Shown: positions 46,631 through 56,859 of the stretch, one piece after another
Numbering within the stretch: the stretch's first letter is position 1
How the letters are laid out: every line of letters begins with the position of its first letter
Assembly: GCF_039602135.1 (NCBI RefSeq)
Contig: NZ_CP125942.1
Location: 3,038,001-3,102,000, forward strand
Direction of reading: 5' to 3'
Length of the DNA: 64,000 nt
Origin: Glutamicibacter sp. B1
GTDB lineage: Bacteria > Actinomycetota > Actinomycetes > Actinomycetales > Micrococcaceae
The notes under the pieces: generated by a model
Told to the model about the DNA's origin: nothing
What the model saw: the letters and a program-made list of their open reading frames with translations, nothing else
Database searches by the model: none
Translations under genes and position numbers: made by a program

Positions 46631-47509
46631 ATGTTTCCGACGATTTTTGCACTTGTAATTGCCATCATCGGCTTAGTCGTTGCCTTTGCGGGCAAAGCAA
46701 TGAAGAAAGAAGAAAAGTACCGTGGCGGGACAATAGCCGGCGGCATCGGTGTCTTCGTTGTTGCTCTGGTCGTCATGGCGGTTATGTCAACCACTATCGT
46801 CCAGCCACGTACCGTTGGCGTGAAGGTTGCGCTGGGTAAGCCAACCTCGGTGGTAAGCAACGGTTTCCACTTGAAGTGGCCATGGGAAAAAGTTGAGAAG
46901 CTCGATGGCTCAGTACAGAACGATGTCTACTCTGCAGACAGCGCCATCCCAGTGCGTCTGGGCAATAACGGTCGCGCAAACGTTGATGCTTCGATTCAGT
47001 GGCAGCTCAAGACCGATGACGCCATGGACGTATTCCTGGACTACCGCACCTTCGAGGGCATTCAGTCGAATCTTGTGGATCGAAACTTCCGCGCGACCTT
47101 GAACGAAGTCATGGCGACCTATGATCCATTGGCCTATACCGAACCATCATCAGGCGGGCAGGATCTTGAAGGTCTGGCCAAGTCTGTGCAGGAAAAGATG
47201 CAGTCCAAGGTGAAGACTCAGATTGAGATCCGTTCGGTCACCCTGCCGATCATTAACTTTGATGAGCCAACACAGAATCGCATCAACGAGCTTCAGGCCG
47301 AAGCCGCCAAGACGCGCGTGGCTGAACAACGCAAGCAGACCAGTACTGCTGAAGCTGAAGCCAACAAGATCCTCGAACAGTCTTTGACTTCTGAAACTTT
47401 GACTTCTAAGTGCTTGGATATTGTCGCGGAATCTAATCAGAGTCCAATTGGATGTTTCCCAAATTCTGGAGTTCAACCAATCACCATGACCGGTGAGAAT
47501 AAACAATAA
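46631..47509 (+). CDS. SPFH/prohibitin-family membrane protein
   Basis: The 292-residue protein has two N-terminal membrane helices (about 3-20 and 35-56). A band-7/SPFH domain follows (TVGVKVALGKPTSVVSNGFHLKWPW onward) and then a helical region rich in Ala/Glu (ELQAEAAKTRVAEQRKQTS), as in prohibitins. Such proteins form large membrane-associated rings and influence membrane organisation. GAGGAG precedes ATG closely. Its C-terminal CLDIVAESNQSPIGCFPNS includes two cysteines. It is monocistronic with its own terminator. Confidence 0.88.
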   Translation: MFPTIFALVIAIIGLVVAFAGKAMKKEEKYRGGTIAGGIGVFVVALVVMAVMSTTIVQPRTVGVKVALGKPTSVVSNGFHLKWPWEKVEKLDGSVQNDVYSADSAIPVRLGNNGRANVDASIQWQLKTDDAMDVFLDYRTFEGIQSNLVDRNFRATLNEVMATYDPLAYTEPSSGGQDLEGLAKSVQEKMQSKVKTQIEIRSVTLPIINFDEPTQNRINELQAEAAKTRVAEQRKQTSTAEAEANKILEQSLTSETLTSKCLDIVAESNQSPIGCFPNSGVQPITMTGENKQ

Positions 47510-47531
47510 GTAGTTTTTACTGTTTGGTACC

Positions 47532-47560
47532 AATCGCCCCAGGTCTTTTCTGGGGCGATT
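47532..47560 (+). terminator. terminator after the SPFH gene
   Basis: The perfect 11-base arms AATCGCCCCAG and CTGGGGCGATT have a 7-base loop. It lies 22 bases after the stop codon and 29 bases before the convergent HNH gene. Confidence 0.75.
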
Positions 47561-47588
47561 CGTGTATCCAACCCACTATTGAGCATGG

Positions 47589-49085
47589 TTATGCTGCGAG
47601 GTCTTCAACATCCGGCGGACCATCATCTTTTCCGGGCGGTTCACTGCCTGGGTCTGGTGGCTGATTCAACCAGGCCTCAAAGGTCTGCACCCACTCCGCT
47701 TCACTCATGCACTGCTTATAGGGTTGATGAGCGAACCCCGTCGCCGGTGGCGCCGTGGAATGATACGTCGGCCCCATCCCGGTCGCGATCTTCAACTTAT
47801 GCAAACCGTCACTGAGGACAAACTCTTGCCATCCCGGGGTTTCCTTCGCCTGATTACAGAACTTACAGCGTCCATCCCCGTTAGTCACACACGTATGCCC
47901 ACCCAAATACACTTGGGTCACATGATCAATCTCTTCAATGGTTCCGTCACAGAAGGGGGTGCGGCACCTTCGGTCACGCATCCTGATGAACTTCTTGAGT
48001 TTCTCCGGGAAGATCCGCGCTTTAGAATCCATCGCGACCAGTTCTTTGTCCCCTGGAGCCGTATACAAGCGAACCAGTTCTGCGGTGGCTTCTAGGGCGT
48101 TGATGAACGCTGGCGGCCGGGTGGTCGCCATTTCCGCCAACGTCATATTGTTCAGGATCTCTTCACCAGCAAGTAGCTCCCTGGCGTACTGGGGTGCGAT
48201 CACCCCGTATCCTTCAAGGTAGGCTGGCTGCCGGTCACCCAAGAACAGGGTTTTATCGGTCATGATCAACCCAACACTGACCTGCACTGGGACTTTGGCT
48301 TCCGGGTGAGTGCAGAAACTCGCGAGGTAGTCCGCTTCAATCTGCGCCCGGGTTCGTTCATCTCCCACAGACTTCAAACTCTTCGACTTGGTTTTCACCG
48401 CGTTCTTCATGGCGATCCCTGCGATCAGGGGGAGTTCTGCGTGGATGCTCATCATCCCGGTCGACGGGTGGGGTGTGAACTTGATACGACGCTGCTCTTC
48501 CGCACTCTTTTGCTCTTTGCACTGATCATCCGAGGCGTAGGTGAGGGTGAAGTCTTTGACCTTGTCACTGATTTTCTTGGTGCCCAGGTTGGCGAACATG
48601 TGTGGGTTTTGGGCGTAGAGGTCATCAAATTCGGTGCGGCGGCGGGCTTTGACCTGGGCTAGTGGGGTGAGGATGGCCCGCATTTGCGCTTCCGTGAATT
48701 CCCCACGACTGTAGGCTGCGGCCAGGTGTGGGGTGTCGTTGAAGAGGATGCGACAGTTCTCTAGGTATTCGCTGTAACCGTGGGGGTCTGTTTTGCGTGC
48801 GAGGGCGATGTTTGCTGCGGCGCCGCGGTTGAGTTGTTTGAAGTTTCCGCGTTCGGTGTTTTCTTGAACGATGGTGATCTCTGTTTGGTGGGCGAGGGCT
48901 GCTTGGTGGTAGTGCAGGGAGGAGATCGCGTTTTCGAGTTGGTTGATGGTCGCTAAGCATTCTTTGGTGGTGCCGTGTTCTTCGATCTGTGCCAGGGTGG
49001 CTTCCATGCCTTTGATCACGGCGGTGAACGCGTCGTGGTGTTCTGGGGTGGGGTTCTCTGGTGTGGGGATCGTTGTTTCGGACAT
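47589..49085 (-). CDS. DUF222 / HNH endonuclease-like protein
   Basis: The 498-residue protein has an N-terminal DUF222 helical region (about 40-330) and a C-terminal HNH domain. In the HNH domain RDRRCRTPFCDG (Cys pair), EIDHVTQVYLGGHT (catalytic DH) and CKFCNQAK (Cys pair) are visible. Such proteins are present in several copies in most Micrococcaceae, and their role is not settled; selfish or housekeeping nuclease roles have both been suggested. The Pro/Asp-rich tail is unstructured. It stands alone between nitrogen genes and has its own promoter region. Confidence 0.9.
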   Translation of the reverse strand: MSETTIPTPENPTPEHHDAFTAVIKGMEATLAQIEEHGTTKECLATINQLENAISSLHYHQAALAHQTEITIVQENTERGNFKQLNRGAAANIALARKTDPHGYSEYLENCRILFNDTPHLAAAYSRGEFTEAQMRAILTPLAQVKARRRTEFDDLYAQNPHMFANLGTKKISDKVKDFTLTYASDDQCKEQKSAEEQRRIKFTPHPSTGMMSIHAELPLIAGIAMKNAVKTKSKSLKSVGDERTRAQIEADYLASFCTHPEAKVPVQVSVGLIMTDKTLFLGDRQPAYLEGYGVIAPQYARELLAGEEILNNMTLAEMATTRPPAFINALEATAELVRLYTAPGDKELVAMDSKARIFPEKLKKFIRMRDRRCRTPFCDGTIEEIDHVTQVYLGGHTCVTNGDGRCKFCNQAKETPGWQEFVLSDGLHKLKIATGMGPTYHSTAPPATGFAHQPYKQCMSEAEWVQTFEAWLNQPPDPGSEPPGKDDGPPDVEDLAA

Positions 49086-49218
49086 ATTCTTATTTTACGC
49101 CTGTTAGTCGAATATGTCTTCGATTATTTGGTTGCGGGTGGATAACTTTTAGAACACGTTGATGTTTCAGGTCAGGGGCGGGTTGACGGGGTGATCAAGG
49201 CTGAAAAAGCAGGATGGA

Positions 49219-49257
49219 GCGTGCGCTTAGGAGGTCGAAAAGTTCGAAAGCGCACGC
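49219..49257 (-). terminator. terminator of the second NCS2 permease gene
   Basis: The perfect 10-base arms GCGTGCGCTT and AAGCGCACGC have a 19-base loop. On the minus strand a T5 tract follows ten bases later. It lies nine bases after the permease stop. Confidence 0.65.
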
Positions 49258-49265
49258 GCCGGAGG

Positions 49266-50729
49266 TCAGCCTTGAGGCATGGGCCGATCGCCGGCTTGAC
49301 CGGGTTGCTCGGCGATGATTTGCACTTCCAGACCCTGGTGATCGTAGAGCTTGCCATCGATCAGGTGATCGCCGTCGGACAAAGCGTCGAGCTGGTACTT
49401 GTAGATGGTGCGCTGGGAGATTTTCTTCTGGCCCCAAGATAGCTCGTTGAAGATGATGTTCAGCAGAACGGCCATGATCGTCGCCGAGGAAATGCTCGAT
49501 TGGAAGATGGTGCCGACCCAGTTAGGGAAGGCCGCGTAGAAGTCAGGCTTGACCATCGGGATACAACCAAAGGCCAGCGAGGTCGCGATGATGAGCATAT
49601 TGAAGTTGTCGTCCTTGGCCTTGGCCAGGGTGCGGATTCCGGCAGCGGCCACCGAACCGAAGAGCACCACGCCTGCGCCACCGAGCACCGGCTGCGGGAT
49701 GGAGGCGATGACTCGGCCGAGGACCGGAAGTAGGCCCAAGATGACCAGGATTCCACCGCCGGCGGCCACCACGAAGCGGCTCTTGACTCCGGTGATCGCG
49801 ACGAGTCCGACATTTTGCGCGAAGGCGGACTGGGTGAAAGTGTTGAAGACTGGGGCGACCGTGGAGGAGAGCATGTCGGCGCGCAAGCCGTTGGCGATGC
49901 GGCGCGAATCCACCTTTGAACCGGTGACTTCGGCGACCGCGAGCATGTCAGCGGTGGTTTCGGTGTAGGTCACCAGGATGACGATCAGCATCGAAATGAT
50001 GGCGCTGAGGTTAAAGATCGGCAGCCCAAAAGCGAAGGGGGTCGGCACCGCGAAAATTTCACCGGTAAGCACCTGAGAGAAATCGGCCATGCCCATGAAG
50101 ACCGCGACCAGCGTGCCTAGGGCGATGGAGAGCAGGATTGAGAGGCGCGAAAGCGCGGGGACCCCGGATTTGGACAGGGCCAGCAGGATCACCAAGGTGA
50201 TCGCCGCTAGCGCGATGTTTTTCATCGAACCGTAGTTTTCGCCGGCCGCCGAGCCGCCCATGGCCCAGTCAGCGGTGACCGGGAAGAGTGAGACACCGAT
50301 GATGGTGATGACCACGCCGGTGACCACCGGCGGGAAGAAGCGCAGGAGTTTCGCGAAGAATGGGGCGATCACAATGCCGATCGCTCCCGCGGCGAGCACC
50401 GCGCCAAAGACCGCCGGCATACCACCGTCGGCGTTGAGGATCGCGATCATGGTGGCGACCCCGGAGAAGGAGGTGCCCTGAACCAGGGGAAGCTGGGCGC
50501 CAAAAAACGGAATGCCTAGGGTCTGCAGGATGGTGGCCAGCCCGCCGATAAACAGGCAGCAGGCCACCAGCACGCCGACCTGGGCGGTATCCATACCGGC
50601 GGCGTTGCCCATCACCAGGGGTGGGGCGATGATTCCGCCGTACATGGTCAGCACGTGTTGGAAGCCGTAGGCCACGGTGCGGCCAGGGCTTAAGCGTTCG
50701 TCTTCGGGTCTTGCACTGATGGCACTCAT
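49266..50729 (-). CDS. NCS2-family xanthine/uric acid permease
   Basis: The 487-residue protein has 12-14 membrane helices and the NCS2 signature AFAQNVGLVAITGVKSR near residue 300, with GTSFSGVATMIAI near 85. That places it in the xanthine/urate branch (UacT, PbuX) rather than the AzgA branch seen earlier in the window. It would supply substrate to the xanthine dehydrogenase or take up its product. The start codon lies six bases after an AGAGG ribosome-binding site that is buried in a perfect 12-base hairpin. Upstream on the same strand is the YdeP-type molybdoenzyme. Confidence 0.88.
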   Translation of the reverse strand: MSAISARPEDERLSPGRTVAYGFQHVLTMYGGIIAPPLVMGNAAGMDTAQVGVLVACCLFIGGLATILQTLGIPFFGAQLPLVQGTSFSGVATMIAILNADGGMPAVFGAVLAAGAIGIVIAPFFAKLLRFFPPVVTGVVITIIGVSLFPVTADWAMGGSAAGENYGSMKNIALAAITLVILLALSKSGVPALSRLSILLSIALGTLVAVFMGMADFSQVLTGEIFAVPTPFAFGLPIFNLSAIISMLIVILVTYTETTADMLAVAEVTGSKVDSRRIANGLRADMLSSTVAPVFNTFTQSAFAQNVGLVAITGVKSRFVVAAGGGILVILGLLPVLGRVIASIPQPVLGGAGVVLFGSVAAAGIRTLAKAKDDNFNMLIIATSLAFGCIPMVKPDFYAAFPNWVGTIFQSSISSATIMAVLLNIIFNELSWGQKKISQRTIYKYQLDALSDGDHLIDGKLYDHQGLEVQIIAEQPGQAGDRPMPQG

Positions 50730-50735
50730 GGGGGT

Positions 50736-50784
50736 CCTCTTCGGTGGGGTTGCTGTTAATTCTCCCGCATCACCACCGAAGAGG
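50736..50784 (-). promoter_or_regulatory. hairpin covering the ribosome-binding site of the NCS2 permease
   Basis: On the minus strand CCTCTTCGGTGG pairs perfectly with CCACCGAAGAGG around a 25-base loop. The 3' arm contains AGAGG, the only good ribosome-binding site for the permease ATG. The hairpin could terminate the upstream transcript, block translation, or both. Confidence 0.6.
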
Positions 50785-50800
50785 CCGACAAGCCCCTGGG

Positions 50801-53122
<2,322 letters not shown>

Positions 53123-53179
53123 GAGACCCTCCTGTGTGTAACGCGATCGGTACTGATATCCAGATCACATATTACAAGG

Positions 53180-54010
53180 CTACGCCCTGTTGACCCGATG
53201 CGCATGTGTATATATGTTCACGCTAGAACTTCTGGAGAAGGCTGCCAAGGTCAACCCGGTTTCTTCAGCCAAATCCACAGCCAAGGACGAGGGGGCGCTG
53301 ACCGCAGTTAATACTCCGATCCCGGCCATGGCAGCCTTTTGAACCAGTTCGAAGGACGCCCGACCCGAGACCTGTAACACCGTATCCTTCAGCGGCAGCA
53401 TCCCGGCACGTAGCGCCGCGCCGATCACCTTATCTACCGCATTATGCCGCCCCACATCCTCGCGCAGGATCAACAATTCACCGCTGGTGGAAAACAGCCC
53501 CGCCGCATGCACTCCCCCGGTGGCAGAGAACAGCTTCTGGGATTCGCGTAGGGTATCGGGCAGATCCAGTAGGGTCGCCAGCTCGATCATCCCGGTCTGC
53601 GCATCCAGGGCGAACCCGGCCTTTTTGCGCACCTCGTCGATCGAATTGGTGCCACAGATTCCACAGGCCGAACTGGTCACCACATTGCGGGACTTGGCCA
53701 GATCCGGGGGTGTGGCCCCGGGCCCGAGCTGCACCTCGATCACGTTGAAGGTCTGGTTGCCTTCTTCGTCGGTGCCGGCGCAGTAGCGTAGCGAGAGCAG
53801 TTCTTCGGAGGCACGGATCACCCCTTCGCCGACCAAAAAACCTGCGACCATATCAAAGTCGTCGCCCGGGGTGCGCATGGAGGTGGTGTAGGAAGTGTGC
53901 CCGAAACGGATTTCCAGCGGCTCCTCGCCGGCCAGTTTTTCTTCGCGCACCCGCCAGCCACCCTCGCGGGTTGCCCGGATAATGCGACGGCGAACGATCT
54001 TACGGCCCAT
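53180..54010 (-). CDS. fdhD: formate dehydrogenase accessory sulfurtransferase FdhD
   Basis: From the ATG at 54010, seven bases after GGAG, the protein has 276 residues. The catalytic cysteine loop is SSACGICGTNS (near 120), and GRASFELVQKAAMAGI and FSRSSSVNIYTH near the C-terminus are conserved. FdhD moves sulfur from IscS to the molybdenum cofactor of formate dehydrogenases. The next gene is the YdeP-type enzyme, the obvious client. A TTGCATAC word like the GntR operator half-sites further right lies in its leader. Confidence 0.92.
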   Translation of the reverse strand: MGRKIVRRRIIRATREGGWRVREEKLAGEEPLEIRFGHTSYTTSMRTPGDDFDMVAGFLVGEGVIRASEELLSLRYCAGTDEEGNQTFNVIEVQLGPGATPPDLAKSRNVVTSSACGICGTNSIDEVRKKAGFALDAQTGMIELATLLDLPDTLRESQKLFSATGGVHAAGLFSTSGELLILREDVGRHNAVDKVIGAALRAGMLPLKDTVLQVSGRASFELVQKAAMAGIGVLTAVSAPSSLAVDLAEETGLTLAAFSRSSSVNIYTHAHRVNRA

Positions 54011-54032
54011 GAACTTGCTCCTTGCGGTGCGT

Positions 54033-54040
54033 TTGCATAC
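54033..54040. promoter_or_regulatory. operator-like word TTGCATAC upstream of fdhD
   Basis: TTGCATAC lies 22 bases upstream of the fdhD start codon and matches eight of ten positions of the TTGYATRCAA palindromes in the GntR divergon at 56720-56859. It may extend that regulator to fdhD; a chance match is possible. Confidence 0.35.
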
Positions 54041-54084
54041 TCTGGCCAATACTCGCACACCGCTGGCAAAAACCGTGTGTCGAC

Positions 54085-55713
54085 TTATTCCTCGGTCACT
54101 GTTGCGACCACCGGCAGGCGCGTGTCACTTTGCAGCTCACGCATCAGCGAGATCCCCAGCAAGGTCACGATGACCGTGAAGGGAACAGCGGAGAGGATCG
54201 CAGCTTGCTGTAGGGCTTCGAGACCACCGACCAGCAGCAGGACGATCGCACAGACACCGGTCAGCAGCCCCCAAACCGTGAGTATCGGGCGCTTGGGATA
54301 CATATTGCCTCCCGAGGTCAGAGTTCCCAACACGTAGGTATTTGAATCCGCCCCGGTAATGAAGAACAGCACCACCAGGATGATCGTAAACGCGGAAGTC
54401 ACTTCCGGTAGGGGCAGTTCGGCCAGCATGGCAAAAAACGTGCTGTTCGTATCTTGCAAAGTCGCCTGCCCGATCTGCGAGTTGCCGCTCATCTGCTGAT
54501 GGATCGAGGTGCCACCAAAAATGCTGAACCAGACGCTGAAAACCAGGGACGGGACGCCCATCACGGCAAAGACAAATTCACGAATGGTTCGACCCTTGGA
54601 AATTCGTGCCAAGAAAATACCAACGAAGGCACCCCAGCTCAACCACCAGGCCATCATGAAGTAGGTCCACCACTGCATCCACTGCAGGTCTTCAACACCC
54701 GAGGGAGTCAGCAACGCCACGGCAGGAAATTCGCCCAGGAACTGCCCCATGGAACGGAAATAGATGTTGGAAATGAATCCGGTGGGACCGGAAACCAGGA
54801 CAAAGATGCCGATCACCGCGGCCCCGATCATGGTGCCCTGACTGAGCCATTTGATGCCCTTGCCCACCCCGGAGAGGGCCGAAAGAGTGAAGACGATGGT
54901 CACGCCAGCAATGATCACGATCTTGACGAACAGGTCGGTGGGGATCCCAAAGAGGCTGTTCAGTCCCTCGGCGACTTGTGAAGCTCCCAAGCCCAGTGAG
55001 GTGGTCGTACCAAAAAGCGTGGCCAGCACGGTGAACACGTCAATGATCTTGCCGAGCCATCCGTCCATGGATTTGCCCAGCACCGGTCGCAGCATCACCG
55101 AGACGAGACCTGAATTGCCTCGGCGGTGTGTGGAGTAGGCAATGGCTAGGCCGAAGACGCCGAACAGCGCCCAGGCGTTGGGGCCCCAGTCGAAGTAGGA
55201 GAATTGCAGGGCCAGTACCGCTGCATCCATGGTTTCGGGTTCGGCTCGACCATGCGGTGGAACCATGAAGTGGCTCATGGGTTCGGCCGCGCCGTAGCTA
55301 ATGAGCCCAATGCCCATCACGGCACCGAGAATCATCGCGATCCACGCCCAGGTGGTGAATTCGGGACGATCGGCATCTTTGCCCAGCCTGATGCCTCCGT
55401 AACGTGAGAAGGCCAGGAAGAGCATCAGGACGATACAGCCGAGCGTTACCAACAGGTAGCTCCAGCCAATGTACTGCGCCGACCAGGTGGAGGCCCCGGA
55501 CATCAGCGCGTTCAGACGCTGTGGCGCGATGGCGGCCCAGAGTACAAACACCACGATCAACGACAGCGAGATAAACAGGACGCTGCCCGGACGCTGGAGT
55601 CGCTTGTAGACCTGTTTCGATTCGTTCTTGTCGGCGGCGCGACGCAAGGTGCCGCCGGTGAGCGTTGGGCCTTTGTTCGGCCCTTCTTGCTTTTCGTTGA
55701 TTTCGGTACTCAT
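54085..55713 (-). CDS. BCCT-family transporter (betaine/choline/carnitine type)
   Basis: From the ATG at 55713 the protein has 542 residues, with twelve membrane helices and the BCCT signature MGIGLISYGAAEPMSHF (near 130). MAWWLSWGAFVGIFLARIS (near 340), the tryptophan-rich helix that binds the quaternary ammonium head, is also present. A hydrophilic N-terminal tail of 45 residues and a short C-terminal tail make osmosensing less likely than substrate uptake. It lies 37 bases after the flavin-reductase fusion in a left-going unit. Its substrate is probably a betaine-like compound used by the neighbouring catabolic genes. Confidence 0.88.
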   Translation of the reverse strand: MSTEINEKQEGPNKGPTLTGGTLRRAADKNESKQVYKRLQRPGSVLFISLSLIVVFVLWAAIAPQRLNALMSGASTWSAQYIGWSYLLVTLGCIVLMLFLAFSRYGGIRLGKDADRPEFTTWAWIAMILGAVMGIGLISYGAAEPMSHFMVPPHGRAEPETMDAAVLALQFSYFDWGPNAWALFGVFGLAIAYSTHRRGNSGLVSVMLRPVLGKSMDGWLGKIIDVFTVLATLFGTTTSLGLGASQVAEGLNSLFGIPTDLFVKIVIIAGVTIVFTLSALSGVGKGIKWLSQGTMIGAAVIGIFVLVSGPTGFISNIYFRSMGQFLGEFPAVALLTPSGVEDLQWMQWWTYFMMAWWLSWGAFVGIFLARISKGRTIREFVFAVMGVPSLVFSVWFSIFGGTSIHQQMSGNSQIGQATLQDTNSTFFAMLAELPLPEVTSAFTIILVVLFFITGADSNTYVLGTLTSGGNMYPKRPILTVWGLLTGVCAIVLLLVGGLEALQQAAILSAVPFTVIVTLLGISLMRELQSDTRLPVVATVTEE

Positions 55714-55750
55714 GACTCTCACACTTCGTTGGTTTTCAGGAATCTTCCGG

Positions 55751-56725
55751 CTATAGAGCTGTTAGTTCGGCACCGTCGTAGAACCGTCCGGCCTTGTAGA
55801 CCATGGGTTCGAGGGCGGCCACCTCGGAATGCTTGACCTTGGCGATGAACACCGTGTGGGTCTTGGCTTGGAAGCGTTCTTTGATCTCTGCTTCGATGGA
55901 GGCTGCCGAACCGTCGATCAGCGGGCTGCCGTTCGGCCCCTGATGCCAATCCAGGTTGGCGAACTTGTCATCACCCTTGGAAGCGAAGGTGCCCACGGTG
56001 TCACGTTGCCCATTGCTCATGATGTTGATGCCAAGGTGCGTGGATTTGAACAGCGATGCATAGGTGCTGGTGGTCTTTTGTACACAGACCAGCACCAGTG
56101 GTGGTTCGAGCGAAACCGACACGTAGGAATTGGCGGCCAGCCCGCGAGGTTTGCCGTGTTCGTCCTTGGTGGTCACCACGGTGACCCCGGTGATGAATTG
56201 GCGGTTGAAGCCTTTGAGCTCGTCGAGCTTCGGCACGCCGGACAGATCGTCGACGACCACTTCATCGTCCGCGGACTCAAAAGCTGACTTGAGCGAGGGG
56301 ACACCGACATCTTCGAGTAATTCGCTTTGGTCCCAGGTCACCTGCTCGGTGATGATTTTGCCGTCCTGGATCTGAATAAGGTTCGAGCCCCGGGTTTCCA
56401 CGGTGTTGCCGGTGGCCGGTACGCCCTGTAGGTCGTTGATGAATGTGCCGGTGGTGTGCCAGAAGATCGCGATGGACTGTTCGTTCTCGTCCACGAGCAG
56501 GTGGTCAATGGTGGTTACCAGGTCAGGGAAGGCTTCACGCACCGCCATGATCTCGGTCTTGAGCTCATTGAGGCTGCTGACATTTTTGGATTTTTTGCTG
56601 ATGCGTCGAAAGTCTGCGTGGAAGATCTCGTCGAGGGCGTCGACGCGGCCCTGATCCCAGGCTACCTCCCAAGCGCTAACTAGTGATTCTTTGAGGGGCT
56701 GAAGTGAATTTACGATTTGTTGCAT
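55751..56725 (-). CDS. SnoaL-like domain fused to flavin reductase
   Basis: The 324-residue protein joins two domains. Residues 1-145 form a SnoaL/ester-cyclase-like cone (AWDQGRVDALDEIFHADF, then GTFINDLQGVPATGNTVETRG). Residues 165-324 form a HpaC/DIM6-type flavin reductase (FITGVTVVTTKDEHGKPRGL, LEPPLVLVCVQKTT, NIMSNGQRD). The reductase would supply FMNH2 to the luciferase-like monooxygenase encoded in the divergent arm. The ATG sits inside a TTGCATGCAA palindrome, seven bases from a good -10 element, so the mRNA is probably leaderless. The SnoaL fusion is unusual for such reductases. It may handle an unstable ring-opened product or may simply help dimerise. Confidence 0.85.
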   Translation of the reverse strand: MQQIVNSLQPLKESLVSAWEVAWDQGRVDALDEIFHADFRRISKKSKNVSSLNELKTEIMAVREAFPDLVTTIDHLLVDENEQSIAIFWHTTGTFINDLQGVPATGNTVETRGSNLIQIQDGKIITEQVTWDQSELLEDVGVPSLKSAFESADDEVVVDDLSGVPKLDELKGFNRQFITGVTVVTTKDEHGKPRGLAANSYVSVSLEPPLVLVCVQKTTSTYASLFKSTHLGINIMSNGQRDTVGTFASKGDDKFANLDWHQGPNGSPLIDGSAASIEAEIKERFQAKTHTVFIAKVKHSEVAALEPMVYKAGRFYDGAELTAL

Positions 56726-56729
56726 GCAA
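56720..56729. promoter_or_regulatory. operator-like palindrome A (TTGCATGCAA) over the flavin-reductase start codon
   Basis: A perfect 10-base palindrome contains the ATG of the flavin reductase (56723-56725, minus strand). It matches sites B and C of the same divergent region, so it is a likely binding site of the adjacent GntR regulator. Confidence 0.55.
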
Positions 56730-56732
56730 GAA

Positions 56733-56760
56733 ATGCTAGCAAAGCCTGTGATCCAGTCAA
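56733..56760 (-). promoter_or_regulatory. promoter of the flavin reductase-BCCT unit
   Basis: On the minus strand TTGACT (56755-56760), a 16-base spacer and TAGCAT (56733-56738) form a good sigma-70 promoter. Seven bases separate the -10 from the ATG, so transcription should start at the start codon. Confidence 0.6.
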
Positions 56761-56818
56761 CACATTTTTAAAAATTCTCTTGAATTCAGCGAATTCATGC
56801 AGATTGACAAGAACTCTC

Positions 56819-56828
56819 TTGCATACAT
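56819..56828. promoter_or_regulatory. operator-like site B (TTGCATACAT)
   Basis: This site lies in the divergent region. With flanks it forms the left arm of a 16-base inverted repeat (AACTCTCTTGCATACA), whose right arm includes site C 22 bases further on. It overlaps the -35 region of the regulator promoter. Confidence 0.55.
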
Positions 56829-56847
56829 GAAAATCTGTGGTTAGAGT
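56819..56847 (+). promoter_or_regulatory. candidate promoter of the GntR gene
   Basis: TTGCAT (56819-56824), a 17-base spacer and TAGAGT (56842-56847) end six bases before the ATG, which would give a leaderless mRNA. A TTGACA at 56804-56809 is an alternative -35 but lacks a good -10. Confidence 0.4.
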
Positions 56848-56849
56848 TC

Positions 56850-56859
56850 TTGTATGCAA
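56850..56859. promoter_or_regulatory. operator-like palindrome C (TTGTATGCAA) over the GntR start codon
   Basis: The 10-base pseudo-palindrome contains the regulator's ATG (56854-56856). It is part of the right arm of the 16-base inverted repeat with site B. Autorepression is the likely effect. Confidence 0.55.
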
